Positions 1 through 11,769 of a stretch of DNA of 64,000 nt are shown here, one piece after another. A model generated the notes under the pieces. It was given only the letters and a program-made list of their open reading frames with translations, ran no database searches and was not told the DNA's origin. The DNA lies in contig OZ234493.1 in the NCBI GenBank assembly GCA_965153455.1, forward strand, positions 20,450,213 to 20,514,212. Direction: 5' to 3'. The translations under genes and the position numbers were made by a program. Source of the stretch: Sphagnum compactum (Eukaryota > Bryophyta > Sphagnopsida > Sphagnales). The first letter of the stretch is position 1. Every line of letters starts with the position of its first letter.

Positions 1-118
1 CATTGTTTTATTTTGGTGCAACACAAAATATAAAGGAATCCAAAATGAAAAAATGAAAAGACATTCCAAGGGGCACATTAATTCTTTGTATTGTAGTTGT
101 AAAACAAGAAGTGGCAAC

Positions 119-709
119 TATTACCTAGATTTAACAACATGTGACTTAACATGTTGATAATGTAAACAGGTTGTTAAACCTAACAGGTGTCTTAACCTAT
201 TATTTAACCTAACCTGTAATATTGACCTAACCAATTACTAAACTTGGCAGGCAATGTTACTAGGTTAAGAAGATAAGTTGACAGGTTAGTCAACAAGCGA
301 TCTGCAGAACTTGTACTTGGCAAAACTAGTAAGTGAATAGGTAGTTAAACAAGGTGTAACTTTTAAAATTTTGGACTTTTAGTTTAGATATTGGCTAATG
401 ACTGTTCATAATGGTCAATATGATTGTTATAATTTGAAATAACTAGTATAAGACTAAAAGACAAACCTGTTGAAGAGCTTTTGGATTTCATTTTTATCAT
501 GTGTTTCAATTTTCATTTATGGAACATGAATCATTTTTCTTTTAGCCAACTTCCTTCAAGTTTTGAGTAATTTGTGTACATGTTAATTTAGGATTTGAAA
601 TTAGTTTAAGTTTTATTAGTGTTTTGCATGTACTTGTTGTTTTAGGAACCTGTTGCTGAAAAATTCAAAAGTAGAATAACTTTAATGGGCATAGAAAGAC
701 TCGTTAACA
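119..709 (+). repeat. 5' long terminal repeat
   Basis: This copy aligns with 11,445-11,769. The shared stretch includes the segment from about 470 to 709, which ends in TTAACA at both copies. The left edge is TATTACC here and TGTTACC in the 3' copy, so the canonical TG is mutated. This LTR has about 270 bp (roughly 193-465) that the 3' LTR lacks. That part is rich in short words such as AACCTGT and AACAGGT. Edges were set by eye and may be off by a few bases. Confidence 0.8.
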
Positions 710-2160
710 TTTGGCAACCATGCAGTGGATTAAAATTCAAAAACAATCATGCTTAGAATTTCTAGTTTAATTCAATTGTTTTAGTAGGTCAAGTTTGGAA
801 AGCAATCATGCTTGGAATTCTAATTTGTTATATGTTTACTTGTTTTGTGTAAATTTTAGAATTGAAGTTTTTATTCTTGATTTTGTTTTAAAACATTAAG
901 AATAGGGTGAGGTTAATGTAAAGTTTTTGAAGTAAGATAAACACCCAATCTGTAAAAGAATTTTTATATAAGTTCTTGATTGCTAGGAGGGGTCGTTCTG
1001 AAAAAATTCATGTTCAAAAATAATGCAAGGGCTATCCTAGAACCTGTTGATTTTAGAAAATGTCAAGAGTAGTTACTAGAAGTTTTAGAAAATAGTTAAA
1101 ATAGGTCAGACATCAACCTATTTAAGAAGATGCACAAAAACAAGATGAACAACAAGTGCAACCTATGGGAGATGAACATGTGAATGCACCAAACATGGAT
1201 GCAACATAGAGGGTGAAAATCAATGAACAACATCAAAATGTAGCAAAACCAGTTGTGCAGAGAGGCCCGACAACACTTTTAACCACTCATCAAGAAACAC
1301 CATGAACGACAACCCAACCACGGGTAGTGAATGTTTATCATGATGACAATCATGAACCTATTTAGTCGTTTGATGAAGTTGTCTCTGCACAGCAACCATG
1401 GTGATCTACAACCCCAGTTTACAATTTACCCAGAACTGATGCATCTACACCAATTACAACATCTATTAGTTTTCAAAACCAACCACTACACACCAACATC
1501 AATTTGGTCCCAACTAATTCGGAGATGAAACGACTTCACCTATTCAACAAGTTGGAGCAACTTTGTCACGTCAACCAAGGATTGTCTAATTAATCAGTTT
1601 TTATACCATATTAAAAACCTATTGAACCTAGAGCAACACCCACAGTCATTCGACAGGGAGTCACTGATCCATAAAACACTTGGCATGTTAGACTAGTACC
1701 TAGTCCAAGAAGAATATCGCAAGTCCCACATCATAGACCGATTTCAGGAGGAAACCAAGGTGCCAGAACTATAACATATACATATTGTCATTGAATGGGA
1801 CACTTCTTCAATTGATATCCATTTGTTGATGATAGATTAAACCATTTATTACAAGAGGAGGTGATGAATGTTCATCAACTTATCCCTCCAACCACTACAA
1901 CAATAGTACCCAATGTCTGTATTAGGAACTCAAGCCATGAATCCTAGTATCGGTCATACAATAGTACTTATTAACTATCAGACAACCTAGTCACAACCTA
2001 TTACACCCATTATGTTACCTACTTCAACATACCCAATGTGGTATAATGTCACACCCCCTTTTGTGCCTTTAGATCCTAGTTTGTATCCAACATATCCAAC
2101 TAGAACAAAAGGATTGATTCCTCAATCTTTAGGAATTATATAGGTTATGTACCTGGGAAT

Positions 2161-3537
2161 GTGTACCTAATACTTGAACAACTTGTTGTACCACCAACAT
2201 ATACACCATACTTTGTTGGAAATCAACTTCCTACAATGGTTCAACTACTGACTAGTAGGGATAGACAACTTGTCCAACAACTTATTACTGCACCAGTTCC
2301 AACCACTATACAAGTTACAACGAGTTTACCAACTTATGTACCTAGAGGTTTTGCTCACCAACCACCGGATGGAGGACAACCTAGAAACTTACTTGGAAGA
2401 AGTTCACCTAGAAGAGAACCCGCTTGGAGGACCACCTTTTAATCTACTTATTGGATCTTTTGGATGTACAACACCTGATTCGCGCATGTTTATACCACCA
2501 TGGTATCAACCACTTGTTGTGCAACCTGTAACAAAACCAGCAACCAAGCTGCCATATAGGAAGTTACAATATCCAACCTATGTCAAAGACATTGATTCGA
2601 ATGCTCATATCAGAAAGTTCAAAAAGGCCATTAAAGCTAATGGTGAAACAGTGGAAGCTAACATCATTAACCTGTTTAGTTTTACTCGCAAGGATAATAT
2701 CTCCAAATGGGAATAGAGCTATGTTCAAGACCATCCAAACTGCACTTTTGAAGAATTGGAACAAGCATTTCGCAAGCGATTCAGAATTGTAAAGAATTAT
2801 GAAAAGGTCTACATGTAATTGCGGAACATATAATAATAAACTGCTGAATGTGTTAAGGTTTATTATGAACGCATGTTGAAACTAACAAACTATCTACAAG
2901 TTAAAACAACAGATGTTTTTCTCACCACTGTTTTTAGGGCAGGTTTATTACCTTACCTAAGATTAGTAACTACAGGTATGAGGAAAAATACCTTAATTGA
3001 GCACAAGGAAGCTACGGTAGTATGTGAAAAAAATGGACCTATTAGTTTGAGCTACAATGTTCTATTAACCACACTAGAGACTAATGCAATAGTTAAACAT
3101 GTAGTACATGTTATTACAACTAAATCAACATTAACATGTAGTACATGTTATTACAACTAAATCAACATTAACATGTAGTACATGTTATTACAACTAAATC
3201 AACATTAACATGTACCAATTGTGGTAAAACCAGTCATTTAGTTGAGGCCTATCATAACAAGAAAATGGAAGTATTAATAGTGCCAACCACTACAACTAAG
3301 TCTACAAAAGCTGTAACAAGACCTATTAAATTAGGAAAAATACCTGTTTGATATCCCTGTATAATATGTTTTAGTGTGGAACATAGATCTAGAGAATGCC
3401 CCATAAAGATTGAAGTACAAAACATGTTCAGAACTAAAGCTGTTAGTTTTAATGTTACGATAGCACCTAAACCGCCTAAAATTAACAATGTGCCAGTTAA
3501 TGTAGTAGCTGTTGTTACCACTCGTAATCAGGTGACA
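2161..3537 (+). pseudogene. gag remnant (capsid-like region and zinc knuckles)
   Basis: A retrotransposon-gag region can be followed through several frames. The part around 2,580-3,050 has the usual helix-rich pattern (FEELEQAFRKRF, then VYYERMLKL). Two zinc-knuckle motifs follow. The first (CTNCGKTSH, near 3,217) has lost its final Cys. The second, near 3,359-3,400, is complete (CIICFSVEHRSREC, C-x2-C-x4-H-x4-C). Stops interrupt the frame near 2,714, 2,817 and 3,350. A short duplicated block (acatgtagtacatgttatta) occurs near 3,100-3,200. Gag would form the particle that packages the element RNA. The reading frame breaks off where the MITE is inserted. Confidence 0.75.
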
Positions 3538-3807
3538 ATCCTTTAAGGTGTACCACACAGGACGAAAAGAGCCCAGTCCTTATTGCAATCCTTTTTTACC
3601 TTACATTTTGATCCCCATAAAAAATAATGAATCAAAAGTTGTCAAAAATTTCAGAAGGATTATATTTTTGACTATTATAATTCTAGATTCCATCATAATC
3701 ATCCATAAATGTGTCTTTACATGGTAAAAAAGGACTAGGTAAAAAAAACAAAAAAAGGTTACACACTATGACAAGATTTTGGTACACCTTAAAGAATTTG
3801 CACCCAG
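3537..3807. mobile_element. MITE, copy 1, inside gag of the + element
   Basis: About 265 bp with terminal inverted repeats whose core is CTTTAAGGTGTACC on the left and GGTACACCTTAAAG on the right. It extends outward to GGTGxxAAT / ATTTGCACC. A second copy in the same orientation lies at about 18,608-18,874. Comparison with the other retroelement shows that gag sequence resumes on both sides, with a likely 3-bp target duplication CAG. No ORF of its own. The 3-bp duplication fits PIF/Harbinger or CACTA-type mobilisation, but the superfamily is not settled. Confidence 0.75.
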
Positions 3808-4289
3808 CTAATAGTCGAAATAGTAGGTGTTTAAAGAAAGAGAGCCGGTTAAAGCTAAAAAAGCTAAAGATTGGCAACAAGAAGATTGTTTACAAGATTC
3901 GTTCATTGAAACTATCAGATAGTTACTGCATGGTGGGACTAAAAAACAATATGCTACCATGAAGGAAGATTCATTACAGAGTAATTGGGTTGGATTGCTT
4001 GATAATATTAGTATAATTTAACCGGTTGAAAGCAGTTGAATTGGTGAAATGAATCAACAACCTATAAGTTCAGAATAGGTTACCACAGAGAAGACTTCAG
4101 AAGAAATTCTAAGGGATATCAGTAAACAAGTCTTGGAAACCAAATATACATTGAACTTGGGTCAATTGTTGAGAGTAATTCCTAATATCAAACATTACAT
4201 TCTTGACATGATACCATGAAAACCTGTTTTACCAAAACCAACAGTTGCATCAATTACCATTGATCATCAAATGGTAGTAATATAAGTTC

Positions 4290-4990
4290 AAGTAGGGAAA
4301 AAATAATTGAATATGTACTTCTAGATGGTGGTTTTAGAGTTAATATCATTACGAAAAAGCTGAGGGTACAGTTAGGTCTATCAAAACCAAAACCTGCACC
4401 TTTCAATTTACATATGGTTGATCAAACCATTGCCAAACCCCTAGGTTTTATTAAGGATCTTAAAATTCTTATTCATGGAATTCCTTATGCAGTGACTTTC
4501 ATTGTAATTCAAAGTAATGTGTTAGACTCCAACTAGTTTATGTTGTTAGGTCGTCTTTGGCTAAAAGATGTTTAAATGTTTCATGATTATGGCAATAATA
4601 CTATCATTATAACAAGGAAATAGTACAATTAGAACCATACATGTTACCAAGAAACTTGGAACACCAACTAAGTGTCCAAAAGTGTTAGTTTGTTTTTCCA
4701 TTCTGGAATATCTAACGAAGAAGAGGATTTGATGTTTGCCACAGAACTAGGATTGTTTTCAATAGGAACCATAACTATCCCTACATCAATTTGGTCAAAT
4801 CAACTTGTTAAGTTGATTACATTCGAAGGTTTGAATCTAGTTGAACAGGTTATTGTACATGTTGACCTTGTGTCTAAATCGCCTATTTCATCTGATATAC
4901 CTATCAAACCAATATTTATATTACCTGTTAAGATTTCTATACCCCCTAATACTTTCCAACAACATTTACCAGAGATGTTTTTCTAACCTG
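4290..4990 (+). pseudogene. retroelement aspartic protease remnant
   Basis: The translated segment LLDGGFRVNIIT near 4,318-4,353 corresponds to the catalytic loop of retropepsins (normally D-S/T-G; here DGG). It is followed by a conserved stretch (HMVDQTIAKPLGFIKDL) and the flap/C-terminal pattern LLGRLWLKD, with a stop just before it. The same protein stretch is open on - at 17,722-17,468 in the second copy, which supports the assignment. The protease would process Gag-Pol. This copy is inactive because of frame breaks. Confidence 0.7.
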
Positions 4991-5199
4991 AAGTTGGAAA
5001 AATGGAAATTAACAAGATACCTACTTGGATTAAAGTTCAAAATCTTTTCATTACTAGATGGACTGCCACTGAAGAAGAGCAATTGACCAAGATCAATTTA
5101 GGTTCTAAAGAAAACCTACAACATGTTAAAATGAATGTGGATCTGGAACCTGTTGTCAGTCATCAACTGATTGAATTGCTAAAGGAGTTCAAAGATATT

Positions 5200-6180
5200 T
5201 TTGCTTAGACTTACAAAGATTTGAAGGGCATACCACCTAAGGTAGCTCAACATTGGATTGAGTTGGACACATTGATACCACCTGCTCATCAAGCAAGGTA
5301 CCGGTTAAACCCTAATTATGCAATTATTGTTAAACAAGATATTAACAAATTTCTTACTGCAAGTTTTATTAAACTTGTGGAAGATGGTACTTGGCTATCA
5401 CCTATAGTTGTAGTGCCTAAGAAAAATGGGAAATTGAGAATTTGTGTGGACTTTAAGAAACTTATGTAGCTACTAAGAAAGACCCATACCTATTACCTTT
5501 TATTGATAAGGTTATTAACATTATAGCCAAACATGAGGTTTATACATTTTTAGATGGTTTTTCTAGATACCATCAAATTTCCATAGCACTAAAGGACCAG
5601 TACAAAATTTCCTTTGTTACTTTATGGGTCTTTTGTATGGGTTGTAGTGCCTTTTGGGGTCAAAAATAGACCACCTACCTATCAAAGGGTAGTCACCAAA
5701 GCTTTCCACGAATACATTGATGTGTTCATGAAGACTTTTTTAGATGATTTTACTGTTTTTAATGACCTATCCACTCATTTGGAAAAACTTAGAAAGTGTT
5801 TTCTAAAATGTAGAGAGTATGACATTAGTTTGAATCTAGATAAATGTGCATTTATGGTATGTTCTAGAACTATTTTAGGATTTATAGTCTCCAAAGAAGG
5901 GAAGACACATGATCTTAAGAAGATAAAGGCTTTAGTCAAAATGTTAGTACCCAAAACACCTCAGGAGATTCAAGTCTTCAATGGAATGGCATAGTTTTAT
6001 AGATGTTTCATCAAAAAATTTGCCTCCATTATGGCACCAATCACCAAGTTACTTAGAAAAGTTGAAGTATTTCAATGGACTGTTGAATGTTAAACCGCTT
6101 GGGAAGATATTAAGAACCGGTACATTCAAGCTCCTATTCTTATCAATCCTAACTAGGAACTAGAATTTCATGTTATATTG
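5200..6180 (+). pseudogene. reverse transcriptase remnant (Ty3/gypsy)
   Basis: Motifs run in order: VVPKKNGKLRICVDFKKL, TFLDGFSRYHQI, VVPFGVKNRPPTYQR, TFLDDF (the catalytic Y-x-D-D block, with Phe for Tyr), LGFIVSKEG and the connection segment. The frame is broken by a TAG near 5,205 where Ty3 elements have Trp in FAWTY, a frameshift near 5,466 and another TAG after VFNGMA (about 5,993). RT would copy element RNA into DNA. Order and spacing are typical of gypsy-type pol, with protease before and RNase H after. Confidence 0.85.
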
Positions 6181-6535
6181 ATGCATTTCAACTAGCAATG
6201 GGCGTAATATTGGCCCATAACCCAATAGGTAAAATAGATCAACTTGTTATGTACTCATCAAAACTACTTAATTATGTTGAGAAAAACTATACTACTATAG
6301 AAAGAGAGGCTTTAGTTATGGTTTATGCTTTACACAAATTTAGGCATTACCTGTTAGGCAACAAGTTTATGTTTTATGTAGACCATATGGCCTTAGTGTA
6401 TTTAGCTAACAAGCCACAGATTTCTAGCAGGTTAGCTATATGGCTTTTATTATTTTTGGAATATGATTTTGAAATTGTTTACAAACCTGGTAGATCCCAT
6501 CTAATGGCAGATGGATTGAGCAGATTACCCAATTA
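6181..6535 (+). pseudogene. retroelement RNase H remnant
   Basis: An open stretch of about 112 codons shows the gypsy RNase H signatures YTTIEREALVMVYALHKFRH, YVDHMALVYL and the end ADGLSRLP. The first catalytic Asp belongs to the preceding DAF segment, which is in another frame near 6,180. The domain would degrade the RNA strand during reverse transcription. It is the least damaged part of this pol copy. Confidence 0.82.
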
Positions 6536-6659
6536 GATTGAACTTGTGATGTTCACCTGTTTACTTTACAACCTGAGTGGTTATAGAATGTGTATGAGTA
6601 CTTATTAGAGGGAGTGATGCCAGATAGATATACAACATCCCAAAGACAGTATTTAACCC

Positions 6660-7560
6660 AAAGAGCTAAACCATTTGTGCTTCAAGAAGGAATACTATAC
6701 AAATTTGGACAAGACAACAAGTTTCGTCGAATTTTGCAACCAAAATAAGTGTCCACAATGGGTGGAAGCTCGAACACTCCGCACCAACATTGCTACAGTA
6801 ACTGCCAAGTTTTTGTACAAGCATATTCTTACAAGATTTGGATGTGCATTAACTATTGTGACCGATGAAAGTACCCATTTTATCAATGATGCGATCACAT
6901 ACCTTACTGATCATTTTATTCTTAGACACCAGTTCTACTATTTATTATCCACAAGGAAATGGACAGGCTGAGTCTACAAACAAGGTTTTTGGAACCTTAC
7001 TAACCAAACCAGTTAATGAGAACATAAATGATTAGGATGAGCACCTGTCCATAGTCTTATTTTCATATCGAATCGCCTACAAAGTTGGAACCAGTCATAC
7101 CCCATTTCAGCTTATGTATGGATTACATCCATTACTGCCTACAAAATACCTGTTACCATCTAAACTTGGTGAAAAACAGATAATCACACCTGTTAGAGTT
7201 TTAACGAATTAATTATCTAAGTTAAAAAAATTATAGGAGAACAGGTTGATTAACTGAAATCTAATTACTTCCAACTAGTGGAACATATCATTATGGTCAC
7301 AAAACTAGTTCATTGAAATAGGTTTCAATTTGGAGATTATGTATTATGGTTTCTAGGAGCTATTTTTAAACATGCTCCAAAATTTCAAAGACAATGGTTT
7401 GGACCTTATAAGATCTAATATTATTTGGCTAATAATATTGTTTTATTTGTCACTATTGATAAGTTTGACCCTAACCTAGTGCTTGTCAACATCAACAAGT
7501 TGAAGCCATATAGGTTCATTGAAGATAAAACTTTACAACCTATATTAGTTAAACCTATTG
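6660..7560 (+). pseudogene. integrase remnant, internally deleted
   Basis: After QDNKFRRILQP (about 6,710-6,745) the sequence jumps straight to KCPQWVEARTLRTN. The zinc-binding HHCC segment and the first catalytic Asp, both recognisable in the second copy around 15,200-15,480, are absent, so about 450 bp have been lost. The core continues with VTDESTHFINDAI and, in another frame, SHTPFQLMYGLHPLLP. A C-terminal part with FKRQWFGPY-like residues runs to about 7,520. It cannot be functional. Confidence 0.75.
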
Positions 7561-7918
7561 ACCTTGTTACTTATGAACATGTTTAAATCAAAGAACTTGA
7601 ACCATTACTTGTTGAACCTGAAGATCTTCAACATGTAGAGTTTGAACTGGTTAGTAATCATTTGACACCTGGTAATATTAAAGTAATAGATGTGCATGTT
7701 CATTATTACCATGATGTGCTTGTTCACAACAGTCATGCAATTATTAGTAATGATCTAAATGAATGGTTAAAAAGGCACTTATTGATGACTACATTCTAGG
7801 AGTGTCCAACCCTAAAGGTTGCGTCCATTCACAACCACATACTCATTTTCAACTGAAATAATATAAAGAACCGCCGCAACTTTCATTTTATCTCTTCATT
7901 TTTGCTTGCTTTTTCATA

Positions 7919-8293
7919 TTGATAAAGGCCATGAGTGAGAGTGTTTTTAAAAAGTTAAAACGAGAAGCAAGAGAGAGAAAAGTTGAAGCTTTTAGAAGAG
8001 CACACATAGAGAGGGAGAGAGCAAAACATAAAACAATTTATGTAGAATTGTTAACTTCACATGCACCTACAGCAGAGGAAACTAGAATTTTTGAGCAAAA
8101 GCAAAGAAGTAGGGAGTTAGAAGAAGAATTAAAAGCAACCCTTAATTTTTTTACGAAAACCACTACTTTTACAGCAACACTAACACCACAAGTCATTATT
8201 ATTTCAGACTTAGAGGAAGAGGTGGAAATTATACCTGAACCTGTTGTTGAGGAACATCTAGAACTAGTTCCTACATCAAGACCTATGGAATAA
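7919..8293 (+). pseudogene. accessory ORF remnant of the LTR element, charged N-terminal part
   Basis: An open stretch of about 124 codons, starting near an ATG at 7,931, encodes a highly charged protein. It has a basic Arg/Lys-rich helix (KKLKREARERK), then an acidic part with repeated E-P-V/V-E-E motifs. The frame continues past stops toward 8,700. It lies on the same strand as pol, after integrase and before the 3' LTR. This is where Athila-type elements carry an env-like ORF, but I see no signal peptide or membrane segment, so I do not call it env. Confidence 0.5.
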
Positions 8294-8569
8294 GAGGAGT
8301 TGCAACAACCTATTGTTGAGGAACAAACAAAGCAAGTTTCTGCACCAAGACCTGTGGAGAAAGAGGAGTTGTAACAACCTATGAGTAGTGGAGAACAGTT
8401 TCTCCAAGAACTCTTTAAAAAAGGACATGTTTGTAATATTATTCTTTAATGCGCGAAATCAAGAACGAAAGCCATGATGAAACGTAAATGCAAAGCGCCT
8501 ATAGAAGAACAGGTTAAGAAACCTATTAAGAAGAAAACAATGTTTAAGGCAAAGGAGAGCTAAAAGATG

Positions 8570-9315
8570 TTGCAATGGATGAAGATGGACTCCAATGAAC
8601 TCAAATGGGTTAGACGAACCGGTTTGGAAAACCTGTTCAACTTAAAGTGGACAATGCCAAGAGAAGACCTATTAAAAGACTTCTTATGAACCTGGGAAGC
8701 AATGGAGGATAAATTCAAGGGCAAGTAAGTGGTCAAATAAATTTCATTGATCGGGTACTTATTCATGAACAATTTGGAATTTCCAAGGAAGGAACAGTAG
8801 ATGCTGCAAATGCAACTTTTGAAGAAGCCAAAACTGCCTTGAAAAGAATTGTAGGTCCACATGCCTTTGTTGAGAATGAGTAGTGGAGTGTAATACTCAT
8901 GAAAGAGGAATCAGGGTGCCAGCTCTCTGCCCATGAAGGCAGAGGGCACAGCAAAAAAAGGATTTTTTTTATGCGCCCTTTCTTGGACTTCTTTAGCTTT
9001 CCAGGCTCTTAATATCTGTCTTCATGCTCTTAGCTATTTTATTTATTCCTTCTCAAACAGGAAGCACTAATTTACAAATATTATTAACCACAGAATTTAG
9101 TGAACGGCGCCAAATCTTGTTATGGATTGCTTTTTTTGCTTCCTTTCATGTGAGATTTACAACTATTTTGCAAATGTTTTATCAAAGAGAGAAGTTAGCT
9201 TATTTTAGCAACCAGATTGTTATTACTTTTGACCTAGCTAACAAGGGGCAACCTATTATCTGGTGTTCCATAGTGTTGACCAAGTTACTAGTTGAATTAA
9301 CTTGTTGGACATAAC
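8570..9315 (+). pseudogene. accessory ORF remnant of the LTR element, globular part
   Basis: Continuous protein-like sequence can be followed through frame changes: DLLKDFL near 8,670, IDRVLIHEQFGISKEGTVDA near 8,750-8,810, FEEAKTALKRIVGPHAF near 8,820, then ILQMFYQREKLAYFSNQI and WCSIVLTKLLVELTCWT up to 9,312. It reads like a folded domain rather than random sequence. I do not recognise a catalytic motif and cannot name the family. It continues the region that begins at 7,919 and would be the central part of an extra product. Confidence 0.42.
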
Positions 9316-10049
9316 GACAAAAAAAGGCAATAACTAACCAAGTTTCTAGTAAAACCGAAGTAGATAATTGTTATTCAAGGCCTATATTATATATTCTATT
9401 TAGGAAGTGGTTCCCTTTATTCAAGGTGCCTTCACCAAATATAGCAACCCTAGAGGAACATGTGTCACTAGCTAGCCAAGAGCACCAGGTTGCACAACAA
9501 CGACAAGTTTCACCTGAACCTGTTAAAAGGGAACAATTCTTGAAGGAGAGAAAATTAGCACATTCGACTACTACATTGCCTTTACCAACATGTTAATCTC
9601 ATTGATTAAAAACATGCATAGAACTGCCTACACTAAGGAACATATTAAGCCTTGAACTTGTTACCTCACCACCAAAAAAGAAATCTAAAACTACTTTTGG
9701 ATCACTGGTTGTTGATTCAAAAAAGGATGAGTAGTGAACCTATTCAAATGAGGTTGAGGGTGGAGGAGAGAGGAGCTTAATGCAACAACTACGTAGGGCA
9801 ACATTGAAAAAAAACCTGAGCCTAATCTAGATCAGGTAATTGACAACATCCAAATTGAACTTGGTGTGTCTATTGAACCTATACTACCCATTGCAGAACC
9901 TATATAACTTGTAGTTGTAGCTACATAATCTTGTTCAACCTGTAGTTGAACCTATGCAAATGGAAAACCCATAATTTTTTAGATTTAAACTTGTCCAAGT
10001 TTCTAGTTATTCCATAAAAAACCTAAGACATATTAGTATGTTTTTAGAG

Positions 10050-10810
10050 CAAGTTGCTCAAAATGCCACAACCTAGTCAAGGACATTGCAAGAATTTTCA
10101 AACCTTAGAGTTGAGTTTGAGCAAGTCAAAGAGAACCTATTTGAGACCCACAATCGCCTGCAAACTTGTAGCCTAGAGCTAGAAACAATGCAACAAACTT
10201 TGAAGAACCGTGACAAAAAATTGGTCACAATCAAAGGACAAATGAATAAGGTCCAACATGAGAACCAAAACTTGTCCAATAAGTTGATAGAAGTAGAATA
10301 GGCTATTAGGAAAACTAAGAACCTGCAACAAGAGTATGCCGAACTGAACCAACTCAATTGGAAAACCCACCATGATTTGAAGCATCTCCAAGTTGATTTG
10401 GAACAAATGACATGGGATTATGCCAAAATGGAGGAGTCCAATTTGGAACAATAAGGTATCATAACCAGTTTGGAGCAAACATGTCGAGACCTCAAAGAAC
10501 ATGTAGCTACCCACATAGAGTTTGAAAGGGAAAAACAAAGTCTAATTGCCCAAATCTAGGATTGGAAAGGTTAGTATGAGATAGCTAAGGTACAATTAAG
10601 CAAACCTAGCCCCATTCGACCTGTTAGGATGAATAACAAGTTGAAGGAGTTTGATAAGGTATTTCTAGATAATACATTACTCAAGGTGCAAAACCAAGCC
10701 TTGGGAAACAGAAATCCCAAGTGGAAGGGATGATGACAAATTGTTCAAGAGTTCACAAAAGAGCAAATTCAAGACAATATGGAGCTAGCTCGCTCTGATG
10801 AATAAAGTTA
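10050..10810 (+). pseudogene. accessory ORF remnant, long coiled coil
   Basis: One frame from about 10,086 to 10,560 encodes an almost uninterrupted heptad pattern (for example LELETMQQTLKNRDKKL and MNKVQHENQNLSNKL). It is cut only by TAG/TAA codons near 10,299, 10,452 and 10,557, each at a place where Gln would fit. The sequence continues coil-like to about 10,800. It lies 0.6 kb before the 3' LTR of the + element, in sense orientation. A coiled coil suggests self-association of the extra product, which is inference. Confidence 0.5.
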
Positions 10811-11444
10811 CCAACTTGAGCTGCACGCCTACTAAATCACTTTTCGTGATTTCAAATACAAACCCCCTAATTTCATATATGTGGAGATTGGAACCAATAA
10901 TAGAATTTTAACAACACCATATGTGGTACAACCTATTGCCATTACCAAACTAGTTAGTCCACTAAAAGGTGCAACATGTTTAGAACTCATACCTTTACCT
11001 ATTCAAACTTTTACTATACCTATTATAGTTACCACTGTTGTCAATGAACCTATGGTAGATAGTAAGAGATTTGATAAGGAACATGTTGAGCTTGTTATTC
11101 CTTCATTCACCATACTAAATAGTTGGTTAGAATCTTTTTATCTACTAGTTTACCTCTAACCCCACACTAGATAGGTATACATTAGGAGGTTATTTTAATC
11201 TCAAGTACCCCGCATGCCTCAGAGGTATTCACAACACCCATAGCGACCTTTGAAAACACACCCGATTGATAGAAGATTGCAGCACCAATAGGTCTTCAAA
11301 TTCTGAGCTAAGCCGAACTTGTGGAAGAAGAAGGTGTTGAACCTATCAAAGAAGTCATTAGTCAATCGGTTGCAGAAGGCCAATTTGACCTAGGACTTTG
11401 AGTTAACATTTTGAGGACAAAATGTAGACTTCAAAGGGGGATAA

Positions 11445-11769
11445 TGTTACCCAAACTTAGCAATAGGTGATTTAACATGTTCATAATGTAAACATGTTGT
11501 TAAACCTAACATGTGTTTAAACCTGTTGAGGAGCTTTTGGATTTCATTTTGATTGTGTGTTTCAATCTTCATTTATGGAACATGAATCATTTTCCTTTCA
11601 ACCAACTTCCTTCAAGTTTTGAGTAAATTTGTGTACATGTTAATTTAGGATTTGAAGTTAGTTTAAGTTTTATCAGTGTTTTGCATGTACCTATTGTTAT
11701 TTTAAGAACATGTTACTGAGGAATTCAGAAGTAGAATAATTTTGATGGGCATAGAAAAACCCATTAACA
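11445..11769 (+). repeat. 3' long terminal repeat, internally shortened
   Basis: Starts TGTTACC right after a polypurine tract and ends TTAACA, and matches the 5' LTR at both ends. It is about 325 bp against 591 bp for the 5' LTR because one central block is missing. It directly abuts the tail of the opposite-strand element. Confidence 0.82.

Larger units (their letters stand above)
119..11769 (+). mobile_element. Ty3/gypsy LTR retrotransposon, full-length but decayed
   Basis: Two direct repeats (119-709 and 11,445-11,769) enclose decayed gag, protease, reverse transcriptase, RNase H and integrase in the Ty3/gypsy order, all on +. A purine tract (AAAGGGGG, 11,433-11,440) sits just before the 3' LTR, as expected of a polypurine tract. 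The internal region is about 10.7 kb, long for this class, because roughly 3.5 kb of further sense-strand ORF remnants lie between integrase and the 3' LTR. Every coding domain carries stops or frameshifts, so the copy cannot be autonomous. A MITE sits in gag at about 3,537-3,807. The 3' end abuts the 3' end of a second, oppositely oriented copy at 11,770. An imperfect target duplication (gtggc/gtggt) is possible but not certain. Confidence 0.9.

Noticed and set aside
7919-9315. Retroviral-type envelope gene
   Set aside because: The position fits, but there is no signal peptide, no transmembrane segment and no recognisable env motif.
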